Assembly: GCA_023230525.1 (NCBI GenBank)
Contig: JALNXE010000071.1
Span: 1 to 21,982, forward strand
Direction: 5' to 3'
DNA from: Desulfobulbaceae bacterium
GTDB taxonomy: Bacteria > Desulfobacterota > Desulfobulbia > Desulfobulbales > SURF-16
DNA length: 21,982 nt
Shown: positions 6,945-12,822 of the stretch, piece after piece
How the letters are laid out: each line of letters starts with the position of its first letter
How positions within the stretch are numbered: position 1 is the first letter of the stretch
Made by a program: the position numbers and the translations under genes
The notes under the pieces: generated by a model
What the model saw: the letters and a program-made list of their open reading frames with translations, nothing else
The model's database searches: none
Told to the model about the DNA's origin: nothing

Positions 6945-7285
6945 CAGAAGTCCAACTCGTCGTCTTTCGGAGTTCTTACCCGCTTCGGTGCCTTCTTCCG
7001 CTGTTGCCAGTTCCCCCAGGTATCCATCTCCGGTGCCGCCAGCTTCGCCAGGCGTCCCATAAAGCCCAGCACAAAGAGGGCGGCGGCATACACCCCGAGA
7101 CTCACGCCCGGATCTCCGGCCTCCACTCGTCGCACGGTCTTGGCGGTAACAAACATGCTTTCGGCCATCATTTTCTGGGTCATGTTGCGGCGCTGCCGCG
7201 CCAATCGGATGTCGGCACCCAGCCGCCGCATCTCTTCGTCCATCTTGCTCGGCAACCCGGTAATGCCCAATGTGTCACGAGTCAT
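6944..7285 (-). CDS. hipB: HipB-like antitoxin, XRE-family HTH regulator
   Basis: 113 residues. The HTH lies at about 21-75 (RLGADIRLARQRRNMTQKMM, AESMFVTAKTVRRVEAGDPGVSL), followed by a basic tail with KKAPKRVRTPKDDELDF. The ATG at 7285 has the ribosome binding site AAGAGG, which lies within one arm of a palindrome at 7288-7317, so binding of the protein there could affect both transcription and translation. First gene of a five-gene operon; its stop overlaps the hipA start by one base. Expected to neutralise HipA and repress the operon. Confidence 0.88.
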   Translation of the reverse strand: MTRDTLGITGLPSKMDEEMRRLGADIRLARQRRNMTQKMMAESMFVTAKTVRRVEAGDPGVSLGVYAAALFVLGFMGRLAKLAAPEMDTWGNWQQRKKAPKRVRTPKDDELDF

Positions 7286-7287
7286 AT

Positions 7288-7343
7288 TTTACCTCTTAAA
7301 TGTATTTAGAGGGTAAATTATGCCCTTTTTTGTCTGTTGTCAA
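7288..7343 (-). promoter_or_regulatory. Promoter and operator of the hipB-hipA-AbiEii-Fic operon
   Basis: Minus strand: -35 TTGACA (7338-7343, perfect consensus) and -10 TAATTT (7315-7320) are separated by 17 bases. Immediately downstream is an imperfect palindrome, 11 of 14 positions matching (arms 7304-7317 and 7288-7301), covering the likely transcription start and the ribosome binding site. This is the expected place for HipB autorepression. Confidence 0.7.
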
Positions 7344-7374
7344 TGAGAAAAAATGCGTGAATGCTACATCACTT

Positions 7375-7555
7375 GCCCCCTCAAGGACAGCTTCAGGCAG
7401 GATGCCCTGCAAATGCAGCCGTGGAAGAGAGCAGCCTTTCCCACTCAGGCAAGTTTTTCCTCTGCATACCGTAACCAAAAACGATGACGTTGATTATATG
7501 GATCGCCAGCATAAGCACTGCAGACGCGGATTATCTTCGGGGCATATCCGCTTTC
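7375..7555 (-). pseudogene. Decayed duplicate of the small antitoxin/AbiEii gene junction
   Basis: About 180 bases are closely similar to 5338-5517. A run from 7437 to 7502 is almost identical to the operon copy. The remnant covers the end of the 73-residue gene and the first 30 or so codons of the AbiEii-like gene (MQRKNLPEWERLLSS). After that the reading frame breaks through a net one-base gain relative to the intact copy, and similarity ends near LPEAVLEG. It lies just upstream of the hipBA promoter. Inferred: a leftover of a former second copy of the module, or an edge of a recombination event that inserted the hipBA operon. Confidence 0.75.
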
Positions 7556-7575
7556 ATTCCCCAGTCAGCGCTTAC

Positions 7576-8073
7576 TCAGGCATAGACAGCCTCTTTGTCG
7601 ATCGTTTCCTTCAGAAGGGAATGCATATCCTCGTGGTACCAGGTAACGTCAACTTCCGTTCCATAATCCGCTTCCAGCGTCTCCTTGATGCGAACCATAC
7701 AGAACAGGTCTGGTGTTTCCATTTTCACCACCACATCAACATCGCTGCCGGGCTTTGCCTCCCCTCTTGCCACGGACCCGAAAACCCCGATTTCCATGAC
7801 ATCGTATTTCGTTTTAAACTCAGGCTTTCGTTTCCGAAGAACTTTCAGCACCTTGTCCAGTGTTAACGCTCTCCTGCTCCTGGCCACCGCCCTATGAGCC
7901 GCGGCTTTTTCAAACAAATCCGGGATATCACTCGGAGGGTTGAACAGCTTCACGTCAACCATTTCGCGGACCCGGGGCGGGAACTTTTCCGCCATCTCCC
8001 AGAGCAGATGGAAATCCAGCAGTTCATAGTCAAGCTCGTCATAAAACGGGATTCTGTTTTCCAGATACATCAC
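7576..8073 (-). CDS. MNT-type nucleotidyltransferase, fused in frame to an AbiEi-like C-terminal part
   Basis: The last 100 or so residues are a complete minimal nucleotidyltransferase: TLDKVLKVLRKRKPEF, then GVFGSVARGEAKPGSDVDVVV with the G-S...S-D-x-D catalytic pattern, then EVDVTW, and a typical C-terminus KEAVYA. Such proteins pair with HEPN toxins and AMPylate them, or act in other toxin-antitoxin pairs. The preceding 62 residues (YLENRIPFYDELDYELL and onward) continue the AbiEi-like protein encoded upstream in another frame. An in-frame GTG at 7887 could start the MNT domain on its own. No HEPN gene is adjacent. The MNT assignment is firm; whether this is a natural fusion or a read-through is open. 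Confidence 0.7.
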   Translation of the reverse strand: MMYLENRIPFYDELDYELLDFHLLWEMAEKFPPRVREMVDVKLFNPPSDIPDLFEKAAAHRAVARSRRALTLDKVLKVLRKRKPEFKTKYDVMEIGVFGSVARGEAKPGSDVDVVVKMETPDLFCMVRIKETLEADYGTEVDVTWYHEDMHSLLKETIDKEAVYA

Positions 8074-8534
8074 GTCCAGCAGTGCCTTTTCCGGTGTGGC
8101 GAGATAATAGTTGCTCCGCTGCTCGAACCCGAAAAAAGCTCCCCCTTGATCTTGGCATATTCAAGACGGTAATCCTCAAGAATGATTTCATTGCGCCGGC
8201 CGACCGAGGTAGCCAGGGTAATCAATGTGCAGGTGTAAGGGAATTGGCCGAGGACGCCGTGAAAATTCAGAGCCCATTCCTTGGAGACATAGGAAGGGGA
8301 GCGGACGTAACAGGCGACTTCTTCAAGCTCCGGCCATTTTTGGGCCATCTCGCATTTCAGGGAATTGACGTAATACCCCTTGATGATCCGCTTAATCTGC
8401 CCCCGTTTAATGGCCCGGTTCATCCAGACGGATGCCTGCGGGTGCAGCTTCTTGACATCGATGGATCTAAAAAGAGGGGGAAGGAATTGTAGCAACTTAA
8501 CACTCTCAATCCTCTCCGGTTTCCTCCAAGACAT
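8070..8534 (-). pseudogene. AbiEi-like antitoxin/regulator, split by a frameshift
   Basis: The reading from the ATG at 8534 (MSWRKPERIESVKLL) encodes a winged-helix N-terminus (WMNRAIKRGQIKRIIKGYYV) and the AbiEi-like EEVACYVRSPSYVSKEWALN, ending abruptly in a non-homologous tail. If one base is added in the run of six A at 8132-8137 (T on the coding strand), translation proceeds through GELFFGFEQRSNYYLATPEKALLDVMYLENR into the next reading. ATPEKALLD is a well-known AbiEi-family signature, so the frameshift is genuine in this sequence. It may be a mutation, a homopolymer sequencing error or, less likely, translational slippage. AbiEi-type proteins repress their operon and antagonise nucleotidyltransferase toxins. 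Confidence 0.7.
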
Positions 8535-8633
8535 ATTTAATTCCAGCTAGTTATGTTACTTCAAAGAATCATTGTCTGGTTTTAAATTAACAAATAAGTA
8601 AAGTTGTGTAAACATAAATGGATTCTATGCGGC

Positions 8634-10400
8634 TCAGGGCCTCGGAGATTTTGGCGAGGATGATGTGGTGATGTTATGCTTTTGGTCCTGTTGAACCCTG
8701 GCCTGCTGGGCTTTGAGCTGGTCGTTCCAGTCTTTTTTCCCAAGGGGCGGGGTAGGCCGCTCCCGGGTGATCTCTGGATATTTTTCGATCATCTTCACGG
8801 CAGCATCATCGCCGGCCCCATCTGCGTCATAACCGCAAATCACCTCCAACCCGTTCTGCCGGGCATCTCGGATGAATGGCGCATCCGAACGGACCCCGGC
8901 TGTGGACATTATTGTTCCCGCAAAAGAGGGGTGGAGCTGTGCGTATGCAACGGCATCTGCTGCTGCCTCTACCAATACCAATATTTTTTCTGGCCCGCGT
9001 TTTAACCGGAATCCGCCGGCATCGCGTTGGGACCCAGGGGACAATCCCTTATAATCGCCTCCGACACCTCTGATCTCGGCACAATCGGGGTTGTCTGCAC
9101 GGTTGAGCCACACCACGTTGGTATATCGTCCACGTTGGCTGGCGTATACCGTCCCATTGTGGTGGTGCTCATCTATGAGGGACGGATCTAGGCCACGGCT
9201 GAGCAAGTATTCTCTCGCGGCCGGCCATGCATCAGGGGCCGGCGCTGGCTGGCTAAACGGTCTGCGATCTTTTTTGGCCTCCTTGACGACCCGGGCGGCA
9301 TTGGCCGTAACTGCGCCGGCTGCCTGGCTGTCGCCAAATCGGTCAGCAAGCCAGCTCGTGGCCTGCTGACAATCACATTCCATTGCGTGCATGGTCAGAT
9401 CAATTGCTCCGCCTCCGCCTCTGTTCTGCCGGTGGTCATAAAATTTGCTGCCCTGGATCGTGATGGCCATCGACTGACCATTCCACTTGTTTTTGTCGTA
9501 TTGGTCTGGTTCGAGGGCTAGGGCCTCGGCCACCAGGGGTAATGGTATATCCCTGACCTGCTTTCTGATTTTTTGCAAATCTCTGGCTTGGGCCACAGCG
9601 GTGGCCTCAATGTCTTCTTTCTGCTTGGCCAAAAGTTGGGCCGTAGCAGCTGCCTTGACCAGGGCATCGGTCTCTTTTTTGAGCTGAGTCTGGATCCGGT
9701 TGGTTTCCTTTTGTGCCCATTCGGCGCGCCCCGTGAGGGGAGGTTTCGGCACTACGGGCATGGTGATCTTAAGCTTCTGGCCGCCATAGATCAACTTGTA
9801 GAAGTCCTTGATGTCGGTGTGGGTTGCTTGGGATTTCTCCAGCCCCCGGCTTATACCAAGCGGGGCCAATGCCTGGGCAAAACTGGTTTGCATTTTTGCC
9901 AATTTCCCCCGGCCACCAGTCCACCGGCGAGCGTTCAGTCGCACTTTTGGCCCCTTGGCCCGGGGCGAATCGTCGATGGGGGTGACCAGCGCGGTGATGT
10001 GGGGGGTGGATTCGTCCAGGTGATATATGGCTGATACTACATTATTTTTGCCAAAACAATCACACAGCCATTTGACTGATTGCCGTTTGAAGGCTTCAGC
10101 TCGTTGTTTGAGCCATTGGCCTGCAGCCCCTGCCCGGCCGGGCCTAAAAAACTCAGGGGATGCGGAGAGCAACACGTCATAAGCAAGAACATTGTTTTTT
10201 CCCACCCGGACCCCGCTATCGTCCAAGCGGCGGCGTAGATCCTCGTGGGGATCTCCGCTGCCAATGATCAACTCGTTCTGTCGGACTGGATTTGCGTTAA
10301 TGGTGGGCCGGGTACGGTTGTGATGGCCTGCGGCCGAAGCGACCTGGCCCATCGTTTTCATTTTTTCTACGCGCAAAATAGCGAGCGCTGCTGTGGTCAT
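8634..10400 (-). CDS. MobV-family relaxase fused to Toprim/primase-like domain
   Basis: 588 residues from the ATG at 10400, chosen for its ribosome binding site AAGAGG; a longer reading to 10460 is possible. The N-terminal 200 residues are MobV (Pre/Mob): GHHNRTRPTINANP (25-38) with the likely nucleophilic His and the NRxR pattern, and HLDESTPHIT (127-136), where the usual final His of HxDExTPHxH is Thr. Then comes a helical linker (about 210-300), a region with KWNGQSMAITIQGSKFYDH and GGGAIDLTMH resembling the DUF3991/zinc-finger-like part of primases, and a Toprim-like segment with VLVEAAADA and CGYDADGAG. It would nick the transfer origin and may prime the transferred strand. It is the only transfer gene seen. 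Confidence 0.85.
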   Translation of the reverse strand: MTTAALAILRVEKMKTMGQVASAAGHHNRTRPTINANPVRQNELIIGSGDPHEDLRRRLDDSGVRVGKNNVLAYDVLLSASPEFFRPGRAGAAGQWLKQRAEAFKRQSVKWLCDCFGKNNVVSAIYHLDESTPHITALVTPIDDSPRAKGPKVRLNARRWTGGRGKLAKMQTSFAQALAPLGISRGLEKSQATHTDIKDFYKLIYGGQKLKITMPVVPKPPLTGRAEWAQKETNRIQTQLKKETDALVKAAATAQLLAKQKEDIEATAVAQARDLQKIRKQVRDIPLPLVAEALALEPDQYDKNKWNGQSMAITIQGSKFYDHRQNRGGGGAIDLTMHAMECDCQQATSWLADRFGDSQAAGAVTANAARVVKEAKKDRRPFSQPAPAPDAWPAAREYLLSRGLDPSLIDEHHHNGTVYASQRGRYTNVVWLNRADNPDCAEIRGVGGDYKGLSPGSQRDAGGFRLKRGPEKILVLVEAAADAVAYAQLHPSFAGTIMSTAGVRSDAPFIRDARQNGLEVICGYDADGAGDDAAVKMIEKYPEITRERPTPPLGKKDWNDQLKAQQARVQQDQKHNITTSSSPKSPRP

Positions 10401-10459
10401 GGCATGCCTCTTGTTTTTCTTTTTCAAGTAGCCAAACAGGCGTCCCGGGAGGGCGCCCA

Positions 10460-10511
10460 CCCCCCCGACGGAGGAGGGGGCTTACGTAACAAGTTTATCT
10501 TGTGTAGTAAG
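10460..10511. other. Candidate transfer-origin region (inverted repeats upstream of relaxase)
   Basis: CTTACGTAACAAG (10481-10493) and CTTGTGTAGTAAG (10499-10511) form an inverted repeat matching at 10 of 13 positions around a five-base loop. Beside it a C-run (10461-10466) and a G-run (10476-10480) can pair. MobV relaxases usually act at an inverted repeat just upstream of their own gene, which is where this lies. No nick-site consensus could be confirmed. Confidence 0.35.
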
Positions 10512-10672
10512 TACACATAATGATCTCAATGGCTAAATCGTACCACAAATACGCAAAAGAATGCTACTTGAAAAAAAGAAAATGACCGAGATGGCGCTGG
10601 GGAAAAATGAACGATACCAAAGATCGGATGGCACTGTAACAAACTACTTACTAGCTCCCCTGGTTCAACCTG

Positions 10673-10681
10673 TGCTATCAT
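10673..10681 (+). promoter_or_regulatory. Extended -10 promoter for hicB-like gene
   Basis: TGCTATCAT is a good extended -10 element (TGn then TATCAT, 10676-10681). The -35 region is weak. The expected transcription start falls at or within a base or two of the ATG at 10688, so the message could be leaderless; no ribosome binding site is visible before that ATG. Confidence 0.45.
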
Positions 10682-10687
10682 TTACAC

Positions 10688-10873
10688 ATGGCGAAAACCG
10701 TAAAGCTCCACATAGAGAAATTGCCGGAAGGATTCTATCTTGCCACTTCCGTTGACGTTCCCGGCCAGGTGGCTCAAGGCCGAACAGTGACCGAAACCTT
10801 GGATATTGCCCGTGACGTTGCACGGAAAATCTTGGACGCTCAAGCGGAAAGGCGCAAATCTTCAAAGCCATGA
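10688..10873 (+). CDS. HicB-family antitoxin-like protein, without HicA partner
   Basis: 61 residues: MAKTVKLHIEKLPEGFYLATSVDVPGQVAQG, then TVTETLDIARDVARKILD. This is the HicB partial RNase H-like fold: an N-terminal strand pair, G-x-x-A-T-S-x-D-V-P-G, and a helix with the x-E-T-L-x-x-A-R-D pattern. It ends in a short basic tail and lacks a separate HTH domain. HicB proteins neutralise HicA mRNA interferases. No HicA (a small double-stranded RNA-binding-like protein) is encoded within several hundred bases on either side, so it is an orphan. It is the only plus-strand gene in the island and may ride in its own cassette between the relaxase and the attC sites. Confidence 0.75.
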   Translation: MAKTVKLHIEKLPEGFYLATSVDVPGQVAQGRTVTETLDIARDVARKILDAQAERRKSSKP

Positions 10874-10954
10874 GCGGGAGACTCGCTTAACAGTAGATCT
10901 AATAACCTGAGGGAAGTTTGATTTATCGCGATGTTCGTTGTGGCAATCTCAAGG

Positions 10955-11046
10955 GCTGAACGTGAAAATCAGCGACGGCGGGCCAGGAACAAGAGGAAGA
11001 AAGAGAATAGCGTCCCCCGCCGTCCGCTGCATTTTTTTTGTTAAGC
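10955..11046 (-). other. Integron attC-like site 3 (after TIR gene)
   Basis: Minus strand: R'' box GCTTAAC (11046-11040, a perfect RYYYAAC) contains the TAA stop of the TIR gene, as is typical of cassettes. Then comes a G/C-rich stem (CAGCGGACGGCGGG pairing with CCCGCCGTCGCTG, one bulged base) and an R' box GTTCAGC (10961-10955, one mismatch to GTTRRRY). Length 92 bases. Confidence 0.72.
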
Positions 11047-11970
11047 ACCTTCTCCCTCGATTTCTCTTTGAAGCTTTCGAACCACTTCCTTGGATCCCTC
11101 GCTCCAATTCACTGCTTTAATGTTGGCTAGCCAGGGGCTGTATTCATATACTTCACGCGCCGTGACTTCATGCCAGACCGGAAGAAGAATGTTACCTTTC
11201 TCAAAGATCTCTTTTGTGAATACTGAATCAAATTCCGCCTTTGTCCATCCATCGTTTCCGATGAAGTTCTTGGTGATCACAAGGACACACTTCTTGGATT
11301 CTTTGATTCCCTTTTCAATAGACTCTCTGAGCTTCGCTCCGACTGGCAATGAAAACTCGTCGTACCAGACTGGGACTAAGTTGGACTGCAGACCTAAGGC
11401 AATCGGGCGAGCGATGGTTGCCTTGTCCCTGGAGTCGTGGCTGATAAATGCAATGGGCTTTTGGAATTGTTCTCTCTTCTTCGCGTAAGTTAGTCCCCTG
11501 AATTGCGGATCCAGCTTGTTGTTCCTGATCGAAGACCTTATCGTTGTCTGCTGTTCAGGAGTGAGATCAGCGTCCAGATACAGATAAATGCGGCCGCTGA
11601 AGTGAAGCTCATCGTGCCTAGTCGCAGGACAGCCGGGGAATGTCGAGATCACCGCAAATGGATTTTTATCGATCCTCAGTTCACCTGCTGCATAAAGCTT
11701 GGCAGCCGGAAGTATGATGTTTGTCGGTGCTGGCCATCCTCGAGCCCAGATGCCATCCAGTTGATCTACAAGCTCAATAAGTTCATTCGGGGTATACACT
11801 TGGTCGAGGTAGAAAGACGCGAAAAGAGCCTTGGATGAGAAATCAAGGTGAATCCTGGAAATGACCTGGATACCACCACCGTCGCGAGAAGGAAGCTGAA
11901 CCGACGCTTCCATTCTAACGGTGTGACTGAAATCCACCTCGAAATAGTCCCGCACTTTGTCCATAGTCAT
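11041..11970 (-). CDS. TIR-domain protein, probable NAD-consuming defence effector
   Basis: 309 residues. Residues 1 to about 170 form a region I do not recognise (beta-rich, with RIHLDFSSKALFASFYLD). The C-terminus from about 171 is a TIR domain: KPIAFISHDSRDK (171-183), BB-loop VWYDEFSLPVGAKLRE (201-216), CVLVITKNFI (228-237), and GWTKAEFDSVF, where Glu246 is at the position of the catalytic glutamate of NADase TIRs. Bacterial TIR proteins of defence systems cleave NAD or make signalling cyclic ADP-ribose isomers. Start: ATG at 11970, 13 bases after an attC R' box; an internal ATG at 11964 is an alternative. The stop lies inside the next attC. The N-terminal part is probably the sensor. Confidence 0.85.
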   Translation of the reverse strand: MTMDKVRDYFEVDFSHTVRMEASVQLPSRDGGGIQVISRIHLDFSSKALFASFYLDQVYTPNELIELVDQLDGIWARGWPAPTNIILPAAKLYAAGELRIDKNPFAVISTFPGCPATRHDELHFSGRIYLYLDADLTPEQQTTIRSSIRNNKLDPQFRGLTYAKKREQFQKPIAFISHDSRDKATIARPIALGLQSNLVPVWYDEFSLPVGAKLRESIEKGIKESKKCVLVITKNFIGNDGWTKAEFDSVFTKEIFEKGNILLPVWHEVTAREVYEYSPWLANIKAVNWSEGSKEVVRKLQREIEGEGA

Positions 11971-11983
11971 CCGGTTCTTGTAT

Positions 11984-12040
11984 GCTTAACGGTAAATTCA
12001 CCGGCGCGGGTCACCGCGTCCGGTGGAATTTCAGGTATGC
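11984..12040 (-). other. Integron attC-like site 2 (before TIR gene)
   Basis: Minus strand: degenerate R'' box GCATACC (12040-12034), then CCACCGGACGCGG / CCGCGCCGGTGAA stem arms around a tight GTGAC loop, then R' box GTTAAGC (11990-11984), a perfect GTTRRRY. The arms are imperfectly complementary with bulged bases, as in attC sites. At 57 bases it has the size of the shortest known attC sites. Confidence 0.75.
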
Positions 12041-12056
12041 TGTTTTTTTTGATGAT

Positions 12057-12587
12057 TCATTTATCCTGTAACGTAAGCTTTGGCCATGATACACGAGCAT
12101 GTTTGCCATTACCTTTTGAAAGTTTTTTTCTTTCAATAAAACGACCTTCAAATTCGAAATCTTCAGTTATTTTTACCACCAATAGCTTATTGAAATTTCC
12201 TGCTCGCTTAACTTGAACTAGCTCTCCCGCCTTTTCTGGAGAAATGGTTTTTATTTCAATATAATCATTACCAAGCTTACCATCTGAACCACTGGTATGT
12301 GGTTTGTGGCGCTTAATGCCATACTCGATTTCAGCATATAACTCACCCAGCTCGCCCCATATTTGCAGGTAGCGGCCTGTGAGCGTGTGGTAAGACATTG
12401 CGCTCTCGACCAGGCTCTCGAAAATCATTATCAATTCAGGGTCAACCTGCGGACTCCCCGCTGGCAATTCACTTTCGTGTAGGGGCTGCCACTCCCAAGG
12501 GTTATAACCACAAGCAGCGGCATCAGCTATTTGCTCTGCGCTATAGCCGTCATTATGCATATCGTGCAGAAAGTCCCAATCGCTCAT
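12057..12587 (-). CDS. Cassette protein with possible nuclease motif (DUF6998-like)
   Basis: 176 residues. ATG at 12587 with ribosome binding site AAGGAG only 12 bases after the attC R' box, the normal layout of an integron cassette gene. The N-terminal 35 residues are acidic (SDWDFLHDMHNDGYSAEQIADAA). Residues about 70-150 read GELGELYAEIEYG, then SGSDGKLGNDYIEIKTISP (100-118) and NKLLVVKITEDFEFEGRF, resembling the DUF6998 type. D102 with E111-I-K113 looks like a PD-(D/E)xK nuclease core, but that is inference. A basic tail follows. Neighbours on either side are defence-like. Function unknown; it may be a DNA- or RNA-binding or cleaving defence protein. Confidence 0.65.
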   Translation of the reverse strand: MSDWDFLHDMHNDGYSAEQIADAAACGYNPWEWQPLHESELPAGSPQVDPELIMIFESLVESAMSYHTLTGRYLQIWGELGELYAEIEYGIKRHKPHTSGSDGKLGNDYIEIKTISPEKAGELVQVKRAGNFNKLLVVKITEDFEFEGRFIERKKLSKGNGKHARVSWPKLTLQDK

Positions 12588-12598
12588 ATGCTCTCCTT

Positions 12599-12720
12599 AC
12601 CTAACGTTTCGGTTAACCAGCAGCGAGAACAACTGAATATTTTTTAAGCTCGTAAATACTGAAAACGCAACCACCACAAAACGCGTTTTCTCGCAGTCGG
12701 CGTTGAACCGGTTGTTGGCG
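12599..12720 (-). other. Integron attC-like site 1 (after DUF4062 gene)
   Basis: On the plus strand the order is ACCTAAC, 5-base spacer, GGTTAAC, GCGAGAA arm, loop region, TTCTCGC arm, GTTGAAC, 5-base spacer, GTTGGCG: the two-box arrangement of attC with equal spacers on both sides. Read with the genes (minus), R'' is CGCCAAC (weak) and R' is GTTAGGT (12605-12599, perfect GTTRRRY). The next cassette's ribosome binding site follows directly. Length 122 bases. Confidence 0.8.
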
Positions 12721-12822
12721 ATACCCACACTTCAGAACTAATCAAAACTATCAAACTCAGCCGTTTACATATCGTATGCATCCACCGAAAAAGATTGCAG
12801 ATTTGAAGGTGCAAGAGTTTAA

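Noticed and set aside
7296..7478. 60-residue minus-strand reading frame upstream of hipB
   Set aside because: It is an out-of-frame reading through the AbiEii remnant and promoter, not a gene.
10529..10585. 18-codon reading frame (MAKSYHKYAKECYLKKRK) before hicB
   Set aside because: Too short to judge, no ribosome binding site, and not similar to HicA.
10561..10755. 64-residue plus-strand reading frame overlapping hicB
   Set aside because: It overlaps the recognisable HicB gene in another frame and has no domain signature.
10874..10961. Plus-strand attC after hicB, starting at GCTTAAC (10885-10891)
   Set aside because: The box fits RYYYAAC but there is no matching R' box or paired stem in that orientation.
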